Of a DNA stretch of 64,000 nucleotides, positions 41,281-49,608 are shown piece after piece (positions within the stretch are counted from its first letter, which is position 1; each line of letters starts with the position of its first letter). The position numbers and the translations under genes are program-made. The stretch comes from Candidatus Latescibacterota bacterium (GTDB lineage: Bacteria; Latescibacterota; UBA2968). The notes beneath the pieces are model-generated. The model saw only the letters and a list, made by a program, of their open reading frames with translations, was not told where the DNA came from and made no database searches. The DNA lies in the NCBI GenBank assembly GCA_022821275.1, contig JAJEDY010000091.1, forward strand, positions 1 through 64,000. Direction: 5' to 3'.

Positions 41281-42012
41281 ATGGCCAAGAAACGTAAGCC
41301 TATTCCTACTAAGGTAGTCAATGAAGTCATGCTTCGTTCTGCTCTGACTTGTTGTGTCTGTAAAAAGCGAGATAACACTATTCAAACCCATCACATAGAC
41401 AAAGATCCCTCCAACAATGATATTGAGAATTTGGCAGTTCTATGTTTGGAGTGCCACAATAAGGCCCACATTCGAGGAGGGGTCGGGAGACATTTGACGG
41501 CTTCTCTCATTTTTACATACAGAGAGGAATGGTACAAAATGGTTAAGATCGAGAAGGTCAAGGAAGCGATGCGTAGCGCAAGAAGGGTTCTTGAAGACGC
41601 CCCACACGCATATATCGAGACGATTCCAGAGATTAGACAAAAACTTTTGAAAACTGCTCAGCCAGAGTGGGATTCTGGAGTGACAATAAGAATGGTCAAG
41701 GCACATTCTAAATACATTGATGGGCTAAAAAATATCTTGGTAAAATTAGCGGCCTTTTTTCCAAAGGGAGCATTTGGGTCGGGAGATAAACACGAATTCT
41801 TTAGTGAAATCATATCTTCCAAATTTAAGTGGCATAGTTCGCTCACTGAAACACAATTCGCAGGTGGGACAATTGCAGGTGTGATCTGCGGAGGGGCTGT
41901 ATCCTCAGAGGTAGAAAAGATGGTAGAAGATATGGTGCAGACTTTACTGTATTCCGAATATAGTTTATGGAAAACATGGAAGAAGGAATGGGATTTGGCT
42001 ATTCCCGCTTAG
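41281..42012 (+). CDS. HNH endonuclease-domain protein in type I locus
   Basis: 243 aa. The N-terminal HNH module (about 19-60) has CCVCKKRDNTIQTHHIDKDP...NLAVLCLECHNKAH; the two Cys pairs (zinc) and the HH...N...H residues are all present. The C-terminal about 170 residues (from YREEWYKMVKIEKVKEAMRS) have no family I can name; a hydrophobic Gly/Ala-rich stretch (FAGGTIAGVICGGAV, about 197-211) is notable. It starts 2 bases after hsdS and precedes hsdR, so it is probably expressed with the restriction system. It could be an added nuclease arm or an independent defence gene. Confidence 0.82.
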   Translation: MAKKRKPIPTKVVNEVMLRSALTCCVCKKRDNTIQTHHIDKDPSNNDIENLAVLCLECHNKAHIRGGVGRHLTASLIFTYREEWYKMVKIEKVKEAMRSARRVLEDAPHAYIETIPEIRQKLLKTAQPEWDSGVTIRMVKAHSKYIDGLKNILVKLAAFFPKGAFGSGDKHEFFSEIISSKFKWHSSLTETQFAGGTIAGVICGGAVSSEVEKMVEDMVQTLLYSEYSLWKTWKKEWDLAIPA

Positions 42013-42289
42013 AAACCATTTTAAAACCCACATCGGGCGGTATTGAGCATCACCGTTCCTGAACTATGGGTATCCTGCGGTAGAGCCGATGCCGCTCTAT
42101 CTGCTTTCATAAACAAATAACCCATCTGACCAGAAAATTCGTTCACCCTTGCATCTAACGGCATTTCCTCTGGACCTTGCTCAAAATACCTAACTATCTT
42201 TCTTAAGGGTTTTATCTGCGCCCATCTGCGTTCATCTGCGGATAATATTCATCTGCGGATTCATCTGCGGATAAAACAGGAACAAAGCA
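42013..42289. other. Spacer between HNH gene and hsdR
   Basis: No gene is called. On the minus strand a frame stays open from about 42237 to 42023 (containing MPLDARVNEFSGQMGYLF and DTHSSGTVMLNTARCGF) but lacks a convincing start and family; possibly a gene fragment. 42214-42274 is occupied by CGCAGAT repeats in inverted orientation, running to within 15 bases of the hsdR start. Confidence 0.4.
42214..42274. repeat. 10-bp-period CGCAGAT repeat, inverted copy before hsdR
   Basis: 42214-42243 is the exact reverse complement of the 30-base unit at 35579-35608. Two further ATTCATCTGCGG units follow. Together the two identical copies flank the half-S to HNH segment as a 6.6-kb-spaced inverted pair. 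Confidence 0.85.
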
Positions 42290-45200
42290 ATGCCTACCTT
42301 CCTCTTCAGCGAAAAACACCTCTCCCAGATCCCCGCTCTGCAACAGCTAATGAACATGGGCTACCGGTATCTCTCCCCCGAACAGGCGATGGTAGAACGC
42401 GGTGGGCGCGCCTCCAATGTGCTGCTGGAAAACATCTTGCGCGATCAGCTAAAAAAAATAAACCGCATTCGCTACAAAGGCGGTGTGTATCTGTTCAGCG
42501 AGGAGAATATTCAATCCGCCATTCAGAAAATCAAAAATGTTCAATACGACGGCTTGCAAAAAACAAACGAAGCGATCTACGACCTGATAACACTTGGCAC
42601 ATCACTCGAACAAACCATTGAGAGCGATTCCAAAAGCTATACCCTGAACTATATCGACTGGAAAAATCCCGCGAACAATGTGCTTCACGCCACAGCGGAA
42701 TTTTCCGTTGAACGCTCCCGCAGCATGGAAACCGCAAGACCCGATATTGTGCTGTTTGTGAATGGCATTCCCCTTGTCGTAATCGAATGCAAAGGCCCCG
42801 ATGTAGATGTGGAGCAGGCCATATCTCAAACAATCCGCAATCAGGGCGAAGAATACATCCCGCGACTTTTCATTTACGCACAGTTATTATTGGCTATAAA
42901 CAAAAATGAGGCAAAGTACGCAACGGTAGGAACTTCAAAGGCGTTCTGGAGTATTTGGGACGAAATGGAAGATTCTACTCACGCAGTGAATGCCAGCATC
43001 AATAAATCCCTTTCCGCTGAAGACAAAGACGCCCTGTTTCGTGGCGACTTCGCCCTGGCACAACCGCACTTTGCCGCACTTGAAAGCACAGGCGACCGAC
43101 TGGTCACGGAACAGGACAAATGTCTTCACAGTTTATGCCGCCCAGAGCGTCTGTTAGAACTGATTTACGGCTTTATCGTCTTTGACCTTGGCATCAAAAA
43201 AATTGCCCGATACCAGCAATTCTTTCTCGTTCGTTCCGCAGTAAATCGCATCAAACAGATAGATAATACGGGACGTCGCCAGGGCGGTATAGTCTGGCAC
43301 ACACAGGGGTCTGGAAAATCCATCACAATGGTCATGCTCGCCCGTGCTCTGGCTCTGGACCTCGAACTGAACAACTCCCGAATGATTCTCGTTACAGACC
43401 GCAAAGACCTGGATAAACAACTCGGCAACACCTTTGCGGCGTGTGGACTGATCATGGAGCGAGCGACAACCGGACGAAATCTGATCAAACACATCAAAAA
43501 CAAAGTAGGCATCATCACGACGCTGATCAATAAATTTGATACGGCACTTTCTGCCGAAAAATACGTTGATGATTCAGCGAATATTGTCGTCCTCGTAGAT
43601 GAAAGCCACCGCACAAATTTCGGTTCTCTCGCAGCGCGCATGAGGCAGATGTTGCCCAATGCCTGTTACATCGGTTTCACGGGCACGCCATTGCTCAAAA
43701 GAGAGAAGAACAGTTTTGTCAGATTTGGAGGTCTTATTGAACCGCATTACTCCGTGCGACAGGCGATCAAAGACAAAGCAGTGGTTCCCCTCCTTTACGA
43801 AGGTCGGCATGTAGAGATAGAGCAAAACCAAAACGCGGTTGATTTGTGGTTCGAACGCCATACGGTAAACCTGACAGAGCAACAAAAAGCCGATTTAAAA
43901 AGAAAATATTCCCGTGCAGATGCACTCAACCAGGCAGACCAGGCCGTCTATATGCGCGCGTTTGACATAAGCACCCACTACCGCGTAAACTGGCAGGACA
44001 CCCCATTTAAGGCGCAACTTGTAGCACCCAACAAGGCGACTGCCCTGAAGTATCGAGAATTTTTCAGTGAGATAGGTACTGTTTCATCAGAGGTCGTTAT
44101 TTCTCCCCCGGATATGCGAGAGGGGCATGAGGAGGTAGGCGAAGAGACAGATGAGGTCAACGCATTCTGGAACACAATGATGGCCCGTTACGGTTCTGAG
44201 GATCAATACAACAAGCAAATCATCGCACAGTTCAAACACGCGGACGAACCGGAAATTTTGATTGTAGTGGATAAACTCATCACCGGATTTGACGCGCCCC
44301 GCAATACCGTACTCTATCTGTGCCGCATGTTGCGCGAACACACACTGCTCCAGGCCATTGCCCGGGTTAATCGCGTACACGAAAATAAGGAATTTGGCTA
44401 TGTCGTCGATTATGCCAATGTGCTGGGTGAACTGGACAAAGCACTAAACGAATACGACGCGCTTGCGGATTTTGACAGAGAGGACCTCGCCGATGTCCTG
44501 GTCTCCATCCAGGAAGAAATACAAAAATTGCCGCAACGTTACTCCGACCTCTGGGACATATTCAAAGAAATTAAAAATTCCCGCGAGGAAGAACGCTACG
44601 AAGTCCTGCTATCCGACGACGCATTGCGAGAGGATTTTTATGAACGCCTCACGGAGTACGGTAAGACCCTCGCCATCGCGCTTTCATCTGAGCAGTTCAT
44701 TATGCAGACCGACGAGGCGCAACTCAAACGCTACAAAAGCGACCTCCTGCGTTTTGAGAAACTGAGAAAGGCCGTCAGACTGCGCTACGCCGAAGCCGTT
44801 GATTACGGCGACTATGACTCCCGAATTAAAAAGTTGCTAAATACGCATATTCAGGCAAACGAGGTCACCCAATTAAACGATCCCGTGGATATTTTTGATG
44901 ACAACGCCTTTTCTATAGTCAGAGAGACGCAAGCCATCTATCGCACCCAAAACGCGGCGGCAAACGCCGACCATATCGCGCATGCGACCAAACGCAAGAT
45001 TACCGAAAACATGGACAAAGACCCCGCGTTTTATGAGAAATTCTCAAAACTCATTCAGGAGGCAATAGACGATTTCAGGCAGCAACGGATATTAGCCCTC
45101 GACTATCTGCAAAAGGTGAGCGATATTCGAGATAAGATCGAAAACACACAACGCGATGATGTCCCCGATGAGATTCGCAATAACCGTGAAGCCTGTGCGT

Positions 45201-45484
45201 ATTTTGGCGCAATTAAACCTTGTTTGTCAAAAATTGATATGGATGACAGCCAGACCGATGACATAGCAATAAAAACAACGCTTGCCATTCAAACCGCGAT
45301 AGATAAAAATTGGAAGGTAGATTTTTGGAACGATAGCGACGCGCAAAATGACGTAAAAAATGAGATGGATGACTTCTTCTACGATGTGGTGGAAGATGTA
45401 TATGGCATTGATTTATCGTCAGAGCAGATGGACGAAATGATCAGCCAAACAATGCAGATCGCCAAATTCTGGAGGCCCGCTTAA
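42290..45484 (+). CDS. hsdR: Type I restriction endonuclease subunit HsdR
   Basis: 1064 aa, usual length. The N-terminal nuclease has RPDIVLFVNGIPLVVIECK (about 145-163; D...E-x-K). The SF2 translocase follows: Walker A HTQGSGKSIT (about 336-345), DESH box VLVDESHR (about 434-441), TGTPL (about 462), late motifs ITGFDAPRNTVLYL and LLQAIARVNR (about 662-695). The C-terminal helical domain binds the methylase complex. HsdR cleaves unmethylated DNA after ATP-driven translocation. All catalytic motifs look intact. Its last base overlaps the start of the metalloprotease gene. Confidence 0.98.
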   Translation: MPTFLFSEKHLSQIPALQQLMNMGYRYLSPEQAMVERGGRASNVLLENILRDQLKKINRIRYKGGVYLFSEENIQSAIQKIKNVQYDGLQKTNEAIYDLITLGTSLEQTIESDSKSYTLNYIDWKNPANNVLHATAEFSVERSRSMETARPDIVLFVNGIPLVVIECKGPDVDVEQAISQTIRNQGEEYIPRLFIYAQLLLAINKNEAKYATVGTSKAFWSIWDEMEDSTHAVNASINKSLSAEDKDALFRGDFALAQPHFAALESTGDRLVTEQDKCLHSLCRPERLLELIYGFIVFDLGIKKIARYQQFFLVRSAVNRIKQIDNTGRRQGGIVWHTQGSGKSITMVMLARALALDLELNNSRMILVTDRKDLDKQLGNTFAACGLIMERATTGRNLIKHIKNKVGIITTLINKFDTALSAEKYVDDSANIVVLVDESHRTNFGSLAARMRQMLPNACYIGFTGTPLLKREKNSFVRFGGLIEPHYSVRQAIKDKAVVPLLYEGRHVEIEQNQNAVDLWFERHTVNLTEQQKADLKRKYSRADALNQADQAVYMRAFDISTHYRVNWQDTPFKAQLVAPNKATALKYREFFSEIGTVSSEVVISPPDMREGHEEVGEETDEVNAFWNTMMARYGSEDQYNKQIIAQFKHADEPEILIVVDKLITGFDAPRNTVLYLCRMLREHTLLQAIARVNRVHENKEFGYVVDYANVLGELDKALNEYDALADFDREDLADVLVSIQEEIQKLPQRYSDLWDIFKEIKNSREEERYEVLLSDDALREDFYERLTEYGKTLAIALSSEQFIMQTDEAQLKRYKSDLLRFEKLRKAVRLRYAEAVDYGDYDSRIKKLLNTHIQANEVTQLNDPVDIFDDNAFSIVRETQAIYRTQNAAANADHIAHATKRKITENMDKDPAFYEKFSKLIQEAIDDFRQQRILALDYLQKVSDIRDKIENTQRDDVPDEIRNNREACAYFGAIKPCLSKIDMDDSQTDDIAIKTTLAIQTAIDKNWKVDFWNDSDAQNDVKNEMDDFFYDVVEDVYGIDLSSEQMDEMISQTMQIAKFWRPA

Positions 45485-46194
45485 TGTCGGAAACTCAGTA
45501 CGCCATCACATACGCGGGCGAATCTATTCCCTTTCATCTGAGTTATTCCAACAGGAAGTCTATCGAAATTGCCGTTCACCCAGATGGCTTAGTGACAGTA
45601 AAAGCACCACTGGAAACAGATAAAAACCTCATCGAGCGTCGCGTTTACAAGCGGGCGCGTTGGATAAGACGCCAGATCCGCTATTTCGCACAATTTGACC
45701 CGCGGACTCCAGAGAGGCGATTTGTCGGAGGAGAAAGCCACCTGTACCTGGGCAAAAAATATCGGCTGAAAATAAGACAGGCCGAAGCGGACAAGGTCTT
45801 GTTAAAGCATGGATTTTTTTACATCGCAACGGTTAATAACGAGCCAGAACATATCGCGATGTTGCTTGGAGAATGGTACCGTAGCAAGGCGAATATTTAT
45901 TTTCTAAAAGTGTTTGAAGAATGCTGGCGTCCCTTTCAAAAAAAAGAGGTGAATAAACCCACCCTCAAAATTCGCAATATGAAAACGCGCTGGGGCAGTT
46001 TGAGCAGCAGAGGCAGCCTGACATTGAATTTGGAACTCATCAAAGCACCCAGAGAATGTATTGAATACGTTGTTATCCACGAGCTATGTCACCTGTTTTA
46101 CCCCAATCACGGGACAGAATTTTATAACTTGCTTGAGCGCATGCTCCCCGATTGGATAAAACGAAAGCACAAATTGGAAATGGCACTGTCTTAG
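45484..46194 (+). CDS. YgjP/DUF45-like metallopeptidase
   Basis: 236 aa. Zinc motif HELCH (about 199-203) within VVIHELCHLFYPNHGTEFYNLLERMLPDW, the standard DUF45/WLM-like arrangement with a later His (NHG). The upstream IRNMKTRWGSLSSRGSLTLNLELIKAP matches YgjP. Proteins of this kind often sit directly behind hsdR in type I operons. Here the ATG overlaps the hsdR stop by one base, so translation is coupled. Proteolytic control of the restriction complex is an attractive inference, not shown. Confidence 0.92.
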   Translation: MSETQYAITYAGESIPFHLSYSNRKSIEIAVHPDGLVTVKAPLETDKNLIERRVYKRARWIRRQIRYFAQFDPRTPERRFVGGESHLYLGKKYRLKIRQAEADKVLLKHGFFYIATVNNEPEHIAMLLGEWYRSKANIYFLKVFEECWRPFQKKEVNKPTLKIRNMKTRWGSLSSRGSLTLNLELIKAPRECIEYVVIHELCHLFYPNHGTEFYNLLERMLPDWIKRKHKLEMALS

Positions 46195-46206
46195 AATCAG
46201 TTCCAA

Positions 46207-47523
46207 TCACAACCTGTGCAATTTTTGCGATAAATTTTCAACAGGTGTAAACACCCACTGTTTTCCAACTTTTACCGCATTGAGCAATCCATGAGCCTGT
46301 AAATTCAGCAAATCTGTACGTGCGGTCTGATAAACCACATTGTGGCTATTCTGGTGGCCATAGATTGTATATCGATGGCGGGGATGACGAAGTGCGTGAC
46401 TCAAAAGTGCGCGTTGTCGATGATTGAACACGGCAGAATTTTTCAACACCTGATCAATACCTTCAAATAGTCGCGCTTTGCGTTTGATATATTGATGAAA
46501 TACATCCACAGTTTGCTCAATAACGCGCAATTGGTATAAAATAAAATAAGTCAAATCATTGTCATCCGTCTCAGTGTACAAAAAGGATCGGCTATATTTT
46601 GCAGGAGCCTTGCGCAAAATTTGGGAAATAGACAAAAACTTAAACAGCCCGTAGCCATTGTGTAGCATCGACCAGTAGAACAGTGCGCGTGCGGTGCGCC
46701 CATTGCCATCGACAAACGGGTGGTCATATCCCAACCAGAAATGCAATATAATCGCTCGAAGCGCCGGATGAATAAACCAATCTGGCGTTTTGCCATTGGC
46801 AAAATCGCACATTGCCTGCAGGCGCTTGGGCAGTTCTTCGGCAGGCGGCGGACGGTGCAAAACCTCACCAGTAATAAGATCGGCAACATGAACAGATTCT
46901 TTTGCATACCGAAAACGACCTGTTCCCGAAGGATCGTCCAGAGTATCTTCTGTCACCAGGCGGTGCAGATGAAAAATCAGGTCTTGAGTTAAGGGCTGAT
47001 CTTTCAACTCGCCAATTGCATTCATGGTGAGATAATTATTCAAAATCATCTGCTCACTGCGATTCTGTGGGACTCGTCCAGTGCGGAGCATCTCTCTGGC
47101 AACCTGACGTGTGGTTGTGGCACCTTCGAGTTGGCTAGATGTAATGGCCTCTTCAATCAGTGAATCCACGAAGTAGATATTGGAGAACTCAGATGAGATA
47201 GCCTGTTCGAGCAGACCAGAAAAACCAGGTCTTCCCAGATCAATTTGATGCAAATACTCGAGAATAGGGTCTATAATCAAAGCACGAAAAGGGATTCCCG
47301 AGCAATCGACAAGTGGGATTTCTTTCCACAATGCCCCACGGTATAGCTTAATGCCCAACCACCACTCGCGATGTGTCAGTCCTCCGGGGGGCGTTCGATA
47401 TCGCAACTCATCCCAATGCAAGTAGTCAGACATATCTACTTCCGAAATCAAATGTGGAAGTCGTCCAACTTCCACATCGCGCATCAGATCATCAAAAGCT
47501 GGTGGTGTTTGAGGTCTTTTCAT
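46207..47523 (-). CDS. Fic-domain protein, class II (intramolecular inhibition)
   Basis: 438 aa. Fic core motif HPFVDGNGRTAR (268-279) is complete, so AMP or other nucleotide transfer is likely. An inhibitory motif (S/T)xxxE(G/N) is at SSQLEG (129-134), N-terminal to the Fic core, which defines class II. The C-terminal region (about 365-438; FNHRQRALLSHALRHPRHRYT ... TARTDLLNLQAHGLLNAVKVGKQWVF) looks like a winged helix that could bind its own promoter. It is convergent with the restriction operon, 12 bases from the metallopeptidase stop. A duplicated operator-like block lies upstream of its start. Confidence 0.93.
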   Translation of the reverse strand: MKRPQTPPAFDDLMRDVEVGRLPHLISEVDMSDYLHWDELRYRTPPGGLTHREWWLGIKLYRGALWKEIPLVDCSGIPFRALIIDPILEYLHQIDLGRPGFSGLLEQAISSEFSNIYFVDSLIEEAITSSQLEGATTTRQVAREMLRTGRVPQNRSEQMILNNYLTMNAIGELKDQPLTQDLIFHLHRLVTEDTLDDPSGTGRFRYAKESVHVADLITGEVLHRPPPAEELPKRLQAMCDFANGKTPDWFIHPALRAIILHFWLGYDHPFVDGNGRTARALFYWSMLHNGYGLFKFLSISQILRKAPAKYSRSFLYTETDDNDLTYFILYQLRVIEQTVDVFHQYIKRKARLFEGIDQVLKNSAVFNHRQRALLSHALRHPRHRYTIYGHQNSHNVVYQTARTDLLNLQAHGLLNAVKVGKQWVFTPVENLSQKLHRL

Positions 47524-47527
47524 AATT

Positions 47528-47680
47528 GCTGTCCATTCATACTAAATGTTCATACTAATCTCATACTAATATATATAAAATTAGTATGAAAAGCTATCTA
47601 TACTTGTCCATATCGCTGTCCATTCATACTAAATGTTCATACTAATCTCATACTAATATATATAAAATTAGTATGAAAAG
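47528..47680. promoter_or_regulatory. Duplicated promoter/operator block upstream of fic
   Basis: Two perfect 66-base copies (47528-47593 and 47615-47680), period 87. Each contains direct TTCATACTAA repeats and an inverted pair CATACTAAT/ATTAGTATG flanking a TATATATAAA core, a likely -10 region under an operator. The spacer lies between fic (minus) and the SDR gene (plus). Autoregulation by the Fic C-terminal winged helix is inferred. Confidence 0.6.
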
Positions 47681-47771
47681 TCACCCATACTTATTCATCA
47701 AAATATAGGGTTTGGGCACAAAACGTCGTATATTGTGAAACATCAAAATTTAAATAAAAAGGACTATATTA

Positions 47772-48614
47772 ATGGGATTACTCAAAGAAAAAGTCGCAAT
47801 CATAACGGGTGGCGCGAGCGGCATTGGTCGCGCCACTGCTCGCCTCTTTGTCGAAGAAGGCGCGCAAGTCGTCATCGCAGACATCCAGGAAGATAAGGGA
47901 CAAGCCGTCGCGGAAGAACTCGGCTCCAACGCCATTTTTCAGCACACAAATGTGAGACGGGAACCCGATATCAAAGCGATGATTAATCTCGCGGTCTCGC
48001 ACTTCGGACGCCTGGATTGCCTCTTTAACAACGCCGGATACGGTGGTGTGGCGGGACCAGTTGAAGAAACATCCATGCGGGGTTTTGACAAAACCGTGAG
48101 CATTCTCCTGCGCGGTGTCTTCATGGGCATCAAACACGCGGCTCCCGTGATGAAAAAGCAGGGATCGGGCAGCATCATCAGCACGGGATCTGTCGCGGGC
48201 CTTCGCACGGGCTATGGTCCGCATGTGTACAGCGCGTGTAAAGCCGCCGTCATACACCTCACCCGAACAACGGCAATGGAAATGGGACCTCACAACATCC
48301 GCGTCAACTGTATATGCCCCGGTGGCATTGCCACCCCCATATTTGCCCCGGCATTGGACCTCGCGCCCGAAGAATCCGACAAAGCATATCAACTCATGAC
48401 CGAAAAACTCGCTGGCGGACAACCTATCCATCGCGCGGGTCAACCCGAAGACATCGCACACGCAGCCCTCTATCTCGCCAGCGATCACGCCTCATTTGTC
48501 AACGGTCACGCCCTCGTCGTCGATGGCGGTCTCATCGGCGGTCAAAAATGGGACAGATCCTGGATCGCCCGGGAGGGGCTTACGTCTGATGAGGATATAC
48601 GAGAAGGAGAATAA
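47772..48614 (+). CDS. Short-chain dehydrogenase/reductase
   Basis: 280 aa classical SDR. Cofactor motif TGGASGIG (12-19), acidic VIADIQED after strand 2 (suggests NAD preference), NNAGYGG (about 92-98), catalytic Ser in SIISTGSVAG (about 137-143) and YSACK (about 153-157). Substrate unknown. The gene precedes a ribose-type sugar ABC transporter by 2 bases, so the substrate may be a sugar or polyol derived from imported material. AAAAAGGA lies upstream of the ATG. Confidence 0.94.
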   Translation: MGLLKEKVAIITGGASGIGRATARLFVEEGAQVVIADIQEDKGQAVAEELGSNAIFQHTNVRREPDIKAMINLAVSHFGRLDCLFNNAGYGGVAGPVEETSMRGFDKTVSILLRGVFMGIKHAAPVMKKQGSGSIISTGSVAGLRTGYGPHVYSACKAAVIHLTRTTAMEMGPHNIRVNCICPGGIATPIFAPALDLAPEESDKAYQLMTEKLAGGQPIHRAGQPEDIAHAALYLASDHASFVNGHALVVDGGLIGGQKWDRSWIAREGLTSDEDIREGE

Positions 48615-48615
48615 T

Positions 48616-49596
48616 ATGAACCGCATCCTGATCTCATTGGCTCTCATGCTCTTCATCGCTTGTGGTAGTGAACAAACCGGCTCGGCAAAAACGACCATTG
48701 CCGTCATACCCAAAGGCACAACCCACGAGTTCTGGAAATCTATTCACGCAGGCGCAGTCAAAGCGCAGCGCGAGTTAGACATAGAAATAATATGGAAAGG
48801 CCCGCTCAAAGAAGACGACCGCGAAGACCAGATCGCACTGGTCGAAAACTTCATCTCTCGCGGCGTTTCGGGCATTGTGCTCGCGCCCCTCGACGACACC
48901 GCCCTTCGCGTACCCGTCGCCAATGCCGTAAGCAGCGGCATCCCGGTCGTCATTATCGACTCGGGGCTTCAAAGCGATGACTTCGTCTCCTTTGTCGCCA
49001 CCGACAATTATTTGGGAGGACGCCTCGCAGGTGCCGACATGGCCCAACGCCTGAACCAAAAGGGCAAAGTCATCATGCTGCGTTACCAAGAAGGCTCTGC
49101 CAGCACAATGAAACGCGAACAGGGATTCCTCGACGCAATTGGCGAGCATTCAGACATCGAAATTGTCTCATCAAATCAACACGGCGGTGCCACCACTGAA
49201 AGCGCGTATCAGGCCAGCGAAAACTTGCTCGCCCCACTGAAAGACGCAAATGGCAAACTCACCATCCAGGGCATCTTCTGCCCCAACGAATCCACCACAT
49301 TTGGCATGCTGCGTGCCCTGCAAGACGCGGGCCTCGCTGGCAGTGTCGTATTCATCGGCTTTGACAGCTCGGAAAAACTCGTCGAAGCCCTCGAAAACGA
49401 CCAGATCCACGGGCTTGTACTGCAAAACCCCTTTAAAATGGGCTACCTCGGCGTCAAAACCATAGTCGCACATCTAAAAAATCAACCCGTTGAAAAGCGC
49501 GTTGACACCGGTGTTGCCCTCGTCACCAAAGACAATATGAACGATCCAGACATCAAAGATGTATTAACACCAGACCTGGATAAATGGCTTAAATAA
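48616..49596 (+). CDS. Sugar ABC transporter substrate-binding lipoprotein
   Basis: 326 aa, type I periplasmic-binding fold (Peripla_BP_4, ribose/galactose-type). Lipobox FIAC with Cys16. Typical opening TTIAVIPKGTTHEFWKSIHAGAVKA, then GIVLAPLDDTALRVPV, and the hinge region VVFIGFDSSEKLVEAL. The start at 48616 follows GAAGGAG and gives a proper lipoprotein signal; the longer frame upstream is within the SDR gene. It pairs with the ATPase and permease 1.5 kb downstream. The secreted metallopeptidase gene lies between, starting 12 bases after its stop. Confidence 0.93.
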   Translation: MNRILISLALMLFIACGSEQTGSAKTTIAVIPKGTTHEFWKSIHAGAVKAQRELDIEIIWKGPLKEDDREDQIALVENFISRGVSGIVLAPLDDTALRVPVANAVSSGIPVVIIDSGLQSDDFVSFVATDNYLGGRLAGADMAQRLNQKGKVIMLRYQEGSASTMKREQGFLDAIGEHSDIEIVSSNQHGGATTESAYQASENLLAPLKDANGKLTIQGIFCPNESTTFGMLRALQDAGLAGSVVFIGFDSSEKLVEALENDQIHGLVLQNPFKMGYLGVKTIVAHLKNQPVEKRVDTGVALVTKDNMNDPDIKDVLTPDLDKWLK

Positions 49597-49608
49597 ATGG
49601 AGAAATAG

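Noticed and set aside
42023-42237. Minus-strand open frame before hsdR
   Set aside because: About 70 codons are open but start inside the repeat without a proper initiation site or recognised family; noted only as a possible fragment.
35579-42274. CRISPR array
   Set aside because: The repeats are short, mostly single units kilobases apart, with no regular spacers and no cas genes.
48496-48615. 40-residue N-terminal extension of the sugar-binding protein
   Set aside because: Overlaps the SDR gene; the internal Met at 48616 has a Shine-Dalgarno and a proper lipoprotein signal.
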